A DNA stretch of 5,867 nucleotides from an archaeon. GTDB taxonomy: Archaea; Asgardarchaeota; Hermodarchaeia; Hermodarchaeales; Hermodarchaeaceae. The notes beneath the pieces are model-generated. The model saw only the letters and a program-made list of their open reading frames with translations, was not told where the DNA came from and did not search any database. A program made the translations under genes and the position numbers. Numbering within the stretch: position 1 is the stretch's first letter; each line of letters opens with the position of its first letter. The stretch lies in NCBI GenBank assembly GCA_016550415.1, contig JABXGU010000035.1, positions 1-5,867 on the forward strand. The letters run 5' to 3'. Of the stretch, positions 1-5,360 are shown piece after piece.

Positions 1-1
1 A

Positions 2-304
2 CAACATGAAAATCTATTCCGCCTTCGTCACGACTTATTGAACATGGTACGGTCACTACGTATGACTGATGCAACATGCCTTGTCGCTGTAGAGAGTCCC
101 TCAGAAGACCGTATCGGCAGATTCGATGTTGAGGGTTTCCTTACAGATGGCTGTCTCGTGATGAAGCTAACAAGTCAAGGCACAATACGAATACGTACAA
201 TTGAAATAGTGAAAATGCGAGGCACCAGTCATCAGATGAATCCACTTCACCTCACCATCGGAGAAAAAGGAATAGAAGTGTCGGATCTTCCTCCCATTCA
301 ATAA
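2..304 (+). CDS. KaiC/RAD55-family RecA-superfamily ATPase, C-terminal end (5'-partial)
   Basis: The reading frame is open from the first bases of the window to a TAA stop, so this is the last 100 residues of a gene starting outside it. A TTG at 38 and ATG at 44 could be read as starts, but the residues before them continue the same fold. Seen: a helix with FRLRHDLLNMVRSLR, then a strand CLVAVES, then RFDVEGFLTDGCLVMKL, then RIRTIEIVKMRGTSH, and a final IGEKGIEV. This series matches the end of KaiC-type ATPase domains, where a 'VEEFVADGVIVL' strand is followed by 'R.LEI.KMRGT.H' and a closing 'ITDKGI.V'. The Walker A and B motifs would lie upstream and cannot be seen. Archaeal KaiC-like ATPases are generally linked to signal transduction; the specific role here is unknown. 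It is followed by the GTPase gene on the same strand after 64 bases. Family assignment is fairly sure, function is not. Confidence 0.75.
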   Translation, partial: QHENLFRLRHDLLNMVRSLRMTDATCLVAVESPSEDRIGRFDVEGFLTDGCLVMKLTSQGTIRIRTIEIVKMRGTSHQMNPLHLTIGEKGIEVSDLPPIQ

Positions 305-318
305 CCAATTAATTTGAG

Positions 319-327
319 TTATAAAAA
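319..327 (+). promoter_or_regulatory. Possible TATA box for the GTPase gene
   Basis: The 64-base gap before the GTPase holds TTATAAAAA, a good match to an archaeal TATA element. It lies about 42-50 bases before the ATG. Transcription starting about 25 bases downstream would leave a short leader of about 20 bases that includes the GGAG at 355-358. No clear BRE is visible. The GTPase may therefore be transcribed on its own as well as by read-through from the upstream ATPase. Confidence 0.4.
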
Positions 328-368
328 CTGAAATTAAAGATTGTAAGAAACCATGGAGAAGAAATCAA

Positions 369-896
369 ATGAGCCCAGATGAGCATTCATACCAATTCAA
401 GGTATCAATTATAGGCGACTACGCAGTTGGTAAAACATCCCTCATAAAGCGATACATGACCAACTCATTCGAAGAAGGCTACGCCGCAACTCTGGGAGCA
501 GCGATTTCTAACTTTGAAAGTAGTGTTGGCGACGATAAAATTTCGTTGCAGGTTTGGGATTTGGCGGGGCAAACGTCTTTCAGGAGGGTTCGGGTACAGT
601 ATCTTTTTGGTACGGAATTTGCCATTGTTGTGTTTGATTTGACTAGAAAGGAATCGCTTGATTGTGTTTCTGAATGGGTTGAGGATTTGCGCCAGGGTGC
701 TCCTGATGTTCTTCTTTATTTAGTTGGCAATAAGTGTGATTTGATAGAAGATCGTACTGTTGATGAAAAATCTGCTCATGCCATTATGAAGAAACTTAAT
801 ATGATTGGCTATCTGGAAACTTCAGCCAAAAGTGGAACTAATGTTCAAGAGCTTTTCCATAAAATTGCAAAAATTTTGTACGACAGGGTACAATGA
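369..896 (+). CDS. Rab/Ras-like small GTPase
   Basis: A 175-residue single-domain GTPase, the normal size for the Ras superfamily core. All five G motifs are visible: P-loop GDYAVGKTS (16-24), switch I Thr41 in YAATLGA, WDLAGQ (63-68), NKCD (121-124) and ETSAK (150-154). The Gln equivalent to Ras Gln61 (Q68) is kept, so GTP hydrolysis is expected. The usual Thr and Glu of eukaryotic WDTAGQE are Leu65 and Thr69. The protein ends LYDRVQ with no C-terminal cysteine, so Rab-style prenylation is not possible; there is no signal peptide or membrane segment. It should act as a cytosolic GTP switch, with unknown partners. The ATG start is supported by GGAG at 355-358, ten bases upstream. Such Rab-like proteins are abundant in Asgard archaea. 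It sits between KaiC-like ATPase genes, suggesting a shared signalling role (inference). Confidence 0.92.
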   Translation: MSPDEHSYQFKVSIIGDYAVGKTSLIKRYMTNSFEEGYAATLGAAISNFESSVGDDKISLQVWDLAGQTSFRRVRVQYLFGTEFAIVVFDLTRKESLDCVSEWVEDLRQGAPDVLLYLVGNKCDLIEDRTVDEKSAHAIMKKLNMIGYLETSAKSGTNVQELFHKIAKILYDRVQ

Positions 897-932
897 TTTT
901 TTCAATGCCATTGCTCAAAATTACATTTTTTT
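897..932 (+). terminator. Oligo-T tracts after the GTPase gene
   Basis: Six T residues directly follow the TGA stop (897-902) and seven more occur at 926-932. Archaeal transcription commonly ends at oligo-T tracts on the non-template strand without needing a hairpin, and no strong stem is visible here. The tracts fit a terminator for the GTPase transcript, separating it from the ATPase-receiver pair. Confidence 0.45.
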
Positions 933-940
933 GGATTCAA

Positions 941-951
941 AAATATTATAT
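941..951 (+). promoter_or_regulatory. Possible TATA element for the ATPase-receiver operon
   Basis: AAATATTATAT lies in the 134-base gap between the GTPase and the large ATPase, just after the second oligo-T tract. If used, the leader would be about 55-60 bases. A second weaker candidate, CTTTATTA, is at about 986-993 and would give a leader of about 15 bases. The gap is AT-rich, so both matches are weak. Confidence 0.25.
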
Positions 952-1030
952 TCGCATAATTTCTCTAATCTTTAAGGATAGGGAACTTTATTAGCTTGTG
1001 AACAGAGAATACATTGAGTGAGAGTGGGTC

Positions 1031-2494
1031 GTGCTAATATTGCCGTTTCCAAAGGAAGTTAAGGAATTTTTTGACCGAGAACAGGGTCAGATTATAATTG
1101 TTAAGGGTAAATCAGGAACTGGCAAAACTACACTTGCCCTTTCTCTACTTGCAGAATTAGTGAAACAAAATCCAATGAAGTTCAAGTCTGAAAATTTCAT
1201 CTATTTATCATCCAGTGTTTCTACTGCTAGCCTTAGGAGTCAATTCCCTTGGTTATTCGATTTTGTGCCTGAGACCAATATTCTTGATGCAACTCCATCA
1301 CTCGATATTCTTTCTGAATCATCCCTAGAATCTAACAATATGTCTCCTTCGCGCATAGTTTATTCCGATGAACTAACCTTTATCAGTGCATTAAATGACA
1401 GGCTACAGACCATTCAGAGTAGTGTTTGCATAATCGACTCCTTTGATTCAGTAGTTGAAGCAGCTCACGCTGATTCGCGACGACTGGCAAGTGCCCTTAC
1501 AAACCTAGGTCGAACAAATAAAGCAAAGATTATTCTCATTACTGAAGGCGATGTAGAAAGCCCACTTGATCATATTGTCGATGGCATAGTCTGCTTAACA
1601 AAAACCACTGAAGATGGAAAAATCTGGCGAACCATTCGCACCGATAAACTTCGTGGTGTACAAATAGAACAAAGTCATCACGGATTCACTCTGTTTGACA
1701 ACCATTTCAGAATTCTTCAACCCTATGATGCTGAGCTAGCTCATCGAATATCAACTTTCAATGTAATACAACATAGTGGTGGTCGATTCTCCTCCGGCAT
1801 TAAAGAACTTGATGATATCTTTGGAGGCTTCCGCCGTGGGAGTACTTTCTTCATCGAAGTTGGCGATCATGTATCCAATGAAGTCGTTAACACTATCTTA
1901 CTAAGCATGATAGCCAATTTTCTTCTACAAGAGAGCGGTGTCATAATTATTCCCCCCAACAAACTAAGTCATCGCCGATTAAAATCTGCAGCATTACGCC
2001 TAGGCTTTGTGGACCAATTGAATCTTTCTCTTCGATTCATATCCAGTGCTGCTACAACCCTTAGTGTTGAATACGCTGCTGCGGAGCTTGGAGAGCCCTA
2101 CTATAAGACAGTGGCTCTTCGAGAAAGCACTGATTTGGAGAATGCTTGGAATACGGTACTTGAAGAGTTACGTAACCAGAAATGTAAAACACTCTTGAGT
2201 ATCATCGGCTTTGGATGGCTCCACTCTTGGCTTGGTTCCACTCCTCTTCCTAGATGGGCGACCCGTATTGCCAATGACACTGCAACAGAAAGTAATTTAG
2301 CAGTCGCCATTGGGTATAAGAGTACATCAGAAACAAATCAATTTTTAGCCGATCTAGCTGACATTCACATGTTGATCACTGTCAAAGCAGGAGTAACTAT
2401 TCTCCGAGGAGTAAATCCACCAAGTTCCCAATACTGCATCTTCACTAAACTTGTGGAGGGTAAACCACAAATTGGCTTCCAAGAACTCGCCTAA
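1031..2494 (+). CDS. Tandem KaiC/GvpD-like RecA-superfamily ATPase with degenerate second domain
   Basis: A 487-residue cytosolic protein with two RecA-fold units. Unit 1 (about 5-232) opens with FPKEVKEFFDREQGQIIIVK, has Walker A GKSGTGKTT (26-34), Walker B VCIIDS (132-137, Asp136) and closes with IVDGIVCL and IRTDKLRGVQI, typical of archaeal KaiC/GvpD-like proteins. Unit 2 starts with the classic linker FSSGIKELDDIFGGFRRGS (253-271). At its Walker A site it reads GDHVSNEV (278-285), with Glu where Lys should be, and at its Walker B site TLLSIIGFGWL, with Gly for Asp. Unit 2 therefore probably neither binds nor hydrolyses ATP. The GTG start follows an in-frame stop at 1019-1021 and has GTGA (1018-1021) nine bases upstream. 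It overlaps the receiver gene, pointing to one two-protein signalling unit. No DNA-binding domain is obvious. The family is clear; the signal and output are unknown. Confidence 0.8.
   Translation: MLILPFPKEVKEFFDREQGQIIIVKGKSGTGKTTLALSLLAELVKQNPMKFKSENFIYLSSSVSTASLRSQFPWLFDFVPETNILDATPSLDILSESSLESNNMSPSRIVYSDELTFISALNDRLQTIQSSVCIIDSFDSVVEAAHADSRRLASALTNLGRTNKAKIILITEGDVESPLDHIVDGIVCLTKTTEDGKIWRTIRTDKLRGVQIEQSHHGFTLFDNHFRILQPYDAELAHRISTFNVIQHSGGRFSSGIKELDDIFGGFRRGSTFFIEVGDHVSNEVVNTILLSMIANFLLQESGVIIIPPNKLSHRRLKSAALRLGFVDQLNLSLRFISSAATTLSVEYAAAELGEPYYKTVALRESTDLENAWNTVLEELRNQKCKTLLSIIGFGWLHSWLGSTPLPRWATRIANDTATESNLAVAIGYKSTSETNQFLADLADIHMLITVKAGVTILRGVNPPSSQYCIFTKLVEGKPQIGFQELA
2455..2460 (+). 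promoter_or_regulatory. Strong Shine-Dalgarno that decides the receiver start
   Basis: GGAGGG lies inside the end of the ATPase gene, 11 bases before the TTG at 2472. An alternative in-frame TTG at 2451 lies upstream of this site and would have it inside its own coding region. The spacing matches other genes here, where the GGAG-equivalent core ends about 10-13 bases before the start. Confidence 0.6.
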
Positions 2495-2855
2495 AATTAA
2501 AATCCTTTTAGCAGATGACTCAGAGACTTTTCTCCGAGCTGCCAAACTCCTTCTTACAGACTATGATGTTGAAACTGCAATTGATGGCGAAGATGCCTTG
2601 AAAAAAATCAAGGCAAACCAGCCAAACATCTTCTTCGTAGACCTAGTTCTCCCCAAAATTAGTGGCACTTCCCTCATTTCCCAAGTAAAAGAAAAGTATC
2701 CAAAGATTGCTATTATTGCTATTACTGCAATTGACGACAATGAAACTGTTGAAGAAGTTCTTCGACTCGGTGCAATCGGCTACCTAATAAAAGGCGCCCT
2801 CTCCAAGGAAACCTTCAAAGAAATAATCCAGCGAGTTAGCAAAAATAGGTCATAA
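2472..2855 (+). CDS. Single-domain response regulator (CheY-like receiver)
   Basis: A 127-residue receiver domain with no output domain. Numbered from the TTG at 2472, it has the acidic pair Asp15-Asp16 (ILLADDS), phospho-acceptor Asp57 in FFVDLVLP, Thr85 in AIT, and Lys107 in YLIKG with Tyr104 just before. All residues needed for Mg2+ binding, phosphorylation and switching are present, so it should be an active phospho-acceptor. It presumably signals by binding a partner. Its coding region begins 23 bases before the end of the large ATPase gene, and a strong GGAGGG sits at 2455-2460, so translation is probably coupled and the ATPase is the natural partner (inference). An alternative TTG start at 2451 would add seven residues (MWRVNHK) and is less likely. 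No histidine kinase is visible. The family call is very secure. Confidence 0.93.
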   Translation: MASKNSPKIKILLADDSETFLRAAKLLLTDYDVETAIDGEDALKKIKANQPNIFFVDLVLPKISGTSLISQVKEKYPKIAIIAITAIDDNETVEEVLRLGAIGYLIKGALSKETFKEIIQRVSKNRS

Positions 2856-2899
2856 CCATCTGTTTATTAAAGCCATCTAAACTTTAAGAATCAAAATGA

Positions 2900-3301
2900 T
2901 TATGCCTTCTCAAGATCCTCAAGTGTGCGCCCAGTTTTTTGCAGATACTCTTCGATGGCTTTGTGGAGTCCATCCGCTGCAAGATTCGAACAATGCATCT
3001 TAATGGGTGGAAGACCTTCCAGACTATCAGCAATATCTTGCTTTGTGATTTTCAATGCTTCTTTCAGAGTCTTTCCTTTAGCTAGTTCAGTTATCATACT
3101 GCTTGTTGCTATGGCAGCCGCACAGCCAAAAGTCTTGAAGCGAATGTCCGTTATTACATCATCTTTTACTTTGATGTAAATATGCATAAGATCGCCACAA
3201 ACAGGATTTCCTACTTTGCCTATTGCATCGGCGTCTGGGAGTTCACCTTGATTTCGTGGTTTTGTGAAGTGTTCGATGACTTTTTCACTATACATTGACA
3301 T
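2900..3301 (-). CDS. iscU: IscU/NifU-like Fe-S cluster assembly scaffold
   Basis: A 133-residue scaffold on which Fe-S clusters are built before transfer to apoproteins. Numbered from the ATG at 3301, the three ligand cysteines are Cys35 (NPVCGD), Cys60 (FGCAAAIA) and Cys104 (HCSN), with the conserved Asp37 that supports cluster release. The start MYSEKVIEHFTKPRN is typical of the family. The usual LPPVK loop for the HscA chaperone reads LPPIK here, but no HscA is visible nearby. An ATG at 3313 would add MKNK, but the only Shine-Dalgarno (GGAG) touches that ATG with no spacing, while it is 12 bases from the ATG at 3301. That GGAG overlaps the TAG stop of the upstream iscS-like gene, suggesting coupled translation. 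It is the last gene of the sulfur operon and converges on the receiver gene with a 44-base gap. Confidence 0.95.
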   Translation of the reverse strand: MSMYSEKVIEHFTKPRNQGELPDADAIGKVGNPVCGDLMHIYIKVKDDVITDIRFKTFGCAAAIATSSMITELAKGKTLKEALKITKQDIADSLEGLPPIKMHCSNLAADGLHKAIEEYLQKTGRTLEDLEKA

Positions 3302-3316
3302 TTTATTTTTCATCTC

Positions 3317-4483
3317 CTATTTTGGTGTTAGTGGGGATAATGCTCGTAGTCGCTCTATAATTGGTGGGATGACTTCTACGAAGTGGTCTATATGTGCTTG
3401 TGTATTTTCGCGTCCTAGGGTAAGTTGGAGGGCTCCGTGTGCTTCTGCTTCATCAACACCCATAGCTAGAAGTACATGGGATGGTGAGAGGGTCTTCGAT
3501 GTGCAAGCTGAGCTAGTAGCAACAAGGAAGCCTTGGAAGCTCAAGTGCAGTGTTATAGACTCTCCTTCCACAAAGTGGAAACGAATACTAGCATTGTTAG
3601 GAAGCCGTTGTTTAGGATGACCATTAAGGTAAGTATGTTCAATTTTACTAAGCACACCTCCGATGAGACTATCTCTCAGTTTTGTGATTCGCTTAGCATA
3701 AACTGGTAGTTCAGCTGCAGCAATACTTGCAGCAGCACCCATTCCAACAATACCGGGTACATTTTCCGTACCAGATCTTAATCCCTGTTCTTGCCCTCCA
3801 CCCATAATAATTGGCTGGATTGGAACGCCCTTTTGAATGAACAGAGCGCCAACTCCCTTTGGTCCATATAGATCGCTTGAAGAGAGCGTCAGCATAGAAA
3901 TACCCATATCTTGGACATTTATGGGTATTTGACCAGCACTGGCTACAGCATCAACATGTAGCGGGATTTTGGCATCGGTAGCTATTGAAGAAATTTTGCG
4001 AAGTGGTTGGATTGTTCCCACTTCACCATTAGCGTGTTGAATCGATATGAGAATGGTCTTATCAGTGATGGAATCTTGTAAATCCTGAACGTTGATTGCG
4101 CCATATTTGTCTACAGGAATCTGAGTTACATCAAATCCCTGTTTTACAAGTACTTTACAAGGGTTGAGGATACTGAGATGTTCCACCTTTGATGTGATAA
4201 TGTGATTGCCTTTGTGCCGGTTGTGATTGGCAAACCCTATCAGGGCTAGATTATTTGCTTCTGTTGCTGAACCAGTAAATATCACACGATCATTTATGGC
4301 TGCGCCTATCAGCTCACTTACTTGTGCTCTTGAATTTGCTATTGCCTTTGCAGCTTCTTGCCCTGCTCTATGAACTGATGAAGGGTTACCATAATAATCA
4401 CGGAAATATGGCATCATAGCTTCTATTACCCGTTCATCAACGGGAACGCCAGCACTGTGATTGAAATTAATTTGTTCCACCAT
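3317..4483 (-). CDS. IscS-like class V aminotransferase fold lacking the PLP lysine
   Basis: A 388-residue member of the cysteine desulfurase (NifS/IscS) family. Numbered from the ATG at 4483, kept features include GSATEANNLA (71-80), His102 in VEH, HANGEVGT (150-157), Asp178 in HVDAV, GLRSGTEN, the mobile-loop Cys327 in SSACTS and a closing LGR. The cofactor-binding 'SAHK.YGPKG' motif reads SSSDLYGPKG, so the Schiff-base lysine is Asp204 and the preceding His is Ser203. The Gln that usually follows DAV is Ala181, and the N-terminal 'DNAATT'-type motif is NHSAGV. It should therefore not perform normal PLP-dependent desulfuration. From memory, A. fulgidus IscS has the same Asp replacement, reportedly lacks desulfurase activity and lends its cysteine as a cluster ligand on IscU. 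The ORF extends to a GTG at 4495 (MKRK), but spacing from GGAG and homologue starts favour 4483. It lies directly upstream of iscU. Fold is certain; activity is inferred. Confidence 0.92.
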   Translation of the reverse strand: MVEQINFNHSAGVPVDERVIEAMMPYFRDYYGNPSSVHRAGQEAAKAIANSRAQVSELIGAAINDRVIFTGSATEANNLALIGFANHNRHKGNHIITSKVEHLSILNPCKVLVKQGFDVTQIPVDKYGAINVQDLQDSITDKTILISIQHANGEVGTIQPLRKISSIATDAKIPLHVDAVASAGQIPINVQDMGISMLTLSSSDLYGPKGVGALFIQKGVPIQPIIMGGGQEQGLRSGTENVPGIVGMGAAASIAAAELPVYAKRITKLRDSLIGGVLSKIEHTYLNGHPKQRLPNNASIRFHFVEGESITLHLSFQGFLVATSSACTSKTLSPSHVLLAMGVDEAEAHGALQLTLGRENTQAHIDHFVEVIPPIIERLRALSPLTPK

Positions 4484-4516
4484 TTTCCGTTTCACTTCTC
4501 CCTCATTGGTAAAATC

Positions 4517-4882
4517 CTAAAATGTGATAATTCCATCCGCACTAATGGCCAAGTCATTTAAAGTGGCAGAACCGACAATCTTAACACCATCAATATAGTC
4601 GCCACGTCCTAAGCCTAGCAGTTGGGTACTTTGGTCACAGACTAATAGTTCAACGCCAGCTTCAAGTGCCTGCTCAATAACATTATTGAGAGATGGAAAA
4701 CTTCCAAGCTTGATTTTTTCAGCTTCTCCTTTCTTAACTACTGTGACTCCTTTAATAAGAAAATAAATCGTAGCATCTATTTCCATTGATTTCGCGGTAG
4801 TGGCTAGAATGAAAGGAGCATACAGTCGTTCTGGAGTGTCAGTTCCACTGGTAACAACATAGAGTATTTTGTTTTTAGCCAT
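4517..4882 (-). CDS. DsrE/DsrF-like sulfur-transfer protein
   Basis: A 121-residue single-domain protein of the DsrE-like fold. It starts with strand ILYVVTSGTDTPERLYAPF, then ATIYFLIKGVTVVKKG, and has its only cysteine at Cys82 in VELLVCDQST. It ends with a GVKIVGSATLNDLAISADG segment and a short strand IITF. A single cysteine after a hydrophobic strand, followed by a conserved small-residue turn, is the persulfide-carrying site in DsrE/DsrE2/TusD-type proteins. It probably receives or donates sulfane sulfur with the TusA-like protein encoded just upstream. It starts nine bases after the tusA stop, and its Shine-Dalgarno GGTGA includes that TGA stop, indicating coupled translation. Cytosolic, with no signal peptide or membrane helix. 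Sulfur carrier is the best call; the exact donor and acceptor are unknown. Confidence 0.8.
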   Translation of the reverse strand: MAKNKILYVVTSGTDTPERLYAPFILATTAKSMEIDATIYFLIKGVTVVKKGEAEKIKLGSFPSLNNVIEQALEAGVELLVCDQSTQLLGLGRGDYIDGVKIVGSATLNDLAISADGIITF

Positions 4883-4891
4883 TTTGTAATT

Positions 4892-5176
4892 TCACCTATC
4901 AGTTTTTTGAATTAAGAAGCGAAATATTCCGCTAGATTTTTCTAGCTTGAGGATGGTATTTCCTGTCCGATTGGCCCAACGTGTGACATCTTCCTCAGAG
5001 GCAGGATCATCTGCTAGAAGTTCAATGATTTCTCCTGGCTTTGCTTCAAGTGCGGCTTGTCTTGCCTTGTATACGGGCATTGGGCAGAACAGTCCGCGTG
5101 CATCGATAGTTTGGCTAATTTGTATGTCTTCTGTTCTTTGGTCAGTTGATTTTATTTTTGCATCTTTTGGTGACAT
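4892..5176 (-). CDS. TusA/SirA-like sulfur carrier protein
   Basis: A 94-residue protein of the TusA (SirA/YedF) family, small cytosolic carriers that hold sulfur as a persulfide on the first Cys of a CPxP motif. Seen here: IDARGLFCPMPVYKARQAA with Cys31-Pro-Met-Pro34, then GEIIELLADDPASEEDVTRW, then GNTILKLEKSSGIFRFLIQK, which is the full beta-alpha-beta-alpha-beta-beta layout. The first 20 or so residues (MSPKDAKIKSTDQRTEDIQ) are a charged extension not needed for the fold; no other ATG is available, and GAGG at nine bases upstream supports this start. It is the first gene of the sulfur operon and precedes dsrE-like, iscS-like and iscU genes. It therefore likely brings sulfur to this Fe-S assembly set, though tRNA thiolation or another sulfur pathway remains possible. 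An 18-bp palindrome lies 16 bases before the start codon. Confidence 0.9.
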   Translation of the reverse strand: MSPKDAKIKSTDQRTEDIQISQTIDARGLFCPMPVYKARQAALEAKPGEIIELLADDPASEEDVTRWANRTGNTILKLEKSSGIFRFLIQKTDR

Positions 5177-5192
5177 GTGATTTCGCCTCAGA

Positions 5193-5210
5193 ACTTAACA
5201 ATTGTTAAGT
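5193..5210. promoter_or_regulatory. Perfect 18-bp palindrome, candidate operator for the sulfur operon
   Basis: ACTTAACAATTGTTAAGT is its own reverse complement over all 18 bases. It ends 16 bases before the tusA start codon and begins about 24 bases downstream of a TATA-like element, so it should cover the transcription start or first transcribed bases of the leftward operon. A dimeric repressor bound here would block initiation or escape. As RNA it could also form a short hairpin just ahead of the Shine-Dalgarno. Confidence 0.6.
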
Positions 5211-5233
5211 ATTTAGGAAATCTCTGTAAATCA

Positions 5234-5241
5234 TATTTAAG
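5234..5241 (-). promoter_or_regulatory. Probable TATA box of the tusA-dsrE-iscS-iscU operon
   Basis: Read on the minus strand, this is CTTAAATA, close to the archaeal TATA consensus, preceded by AAG. Archaeal transcription usually starts about 22-27 bases downstream, which here is near 5210-5215, leaving a leader of about 35 bases. The 18-bp palindrome begins right at that point. Confidence 0.45.
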
Positions 5242-5315
5242 CTTGTCGCAATATCAACACAAACATTGTATTCTTCAAAGTAAAATGTAACGGAAAAAGG
5301 GAGAAAGGCGTAAGG

Positions 5316-5339
5316 TTAAATTGTAATGTTGGAATTTAA
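5316..5339. repeat. AT-rich inverted repeat upstream of the ribbon-helix-helix gene
   Basis: TTAAATT (5316-5322) and AATTTAA (5333-5339) form a perfect 7-bp inverted repeat with a 10-base spacer, ending 21 bases before the ATG at 5361. The left arm could also act as a weak TATA element. The site could be an operator for the gene that follows, but its AT-only composition makes a chance match easy. Confidence 0.3.
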
Positions 5340-5360
5340 TTACCACAGCAGGAAAAATCT

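Noticed and set aside
6..41. Short frame starting ATG at 6 (MKIYSAFVTTY)
   Set aside because: Only 11 codons, and it overlaps the better-supported KaiC-family frame that is open from base 2.
2101..2545. Two minus-strand open frames (2101-2310 and 2354-2545)
   Set aside because: Both lie opposite the ATPase and receiver genes, which have clear family motifs; the minus-strand products have no recognisable pattern or ribosome site.
2889..2901. AATCA-AAA-TGATT hairpin at the end of iscU
   Set aside because: Only five AT-rich base pairs, overlapping the stop codon and without a following T run on either strand; not a convincing terminator.
2925..3620. Plus-strand open frames opposite iscU and iscS
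   Set aside because: Antisense to two genes with fully recognised motifs; their translations show no family features.
3317..4483. Sequencing error or pseudogene as the explanation for the missing IscS lysine
   Set aside because: Lys to Asp needs two base changes in the codon, neighbouring cofactor residues are changed in step, and the rest of the frame is intact. It also matches a lysine-less subtype I know from A. fulgidus.
4947..5180. Plus-strand open frame opposite the TusA-like gene
   Set aside because: Antisense shadow of a gene with a canonical CPxP motif.
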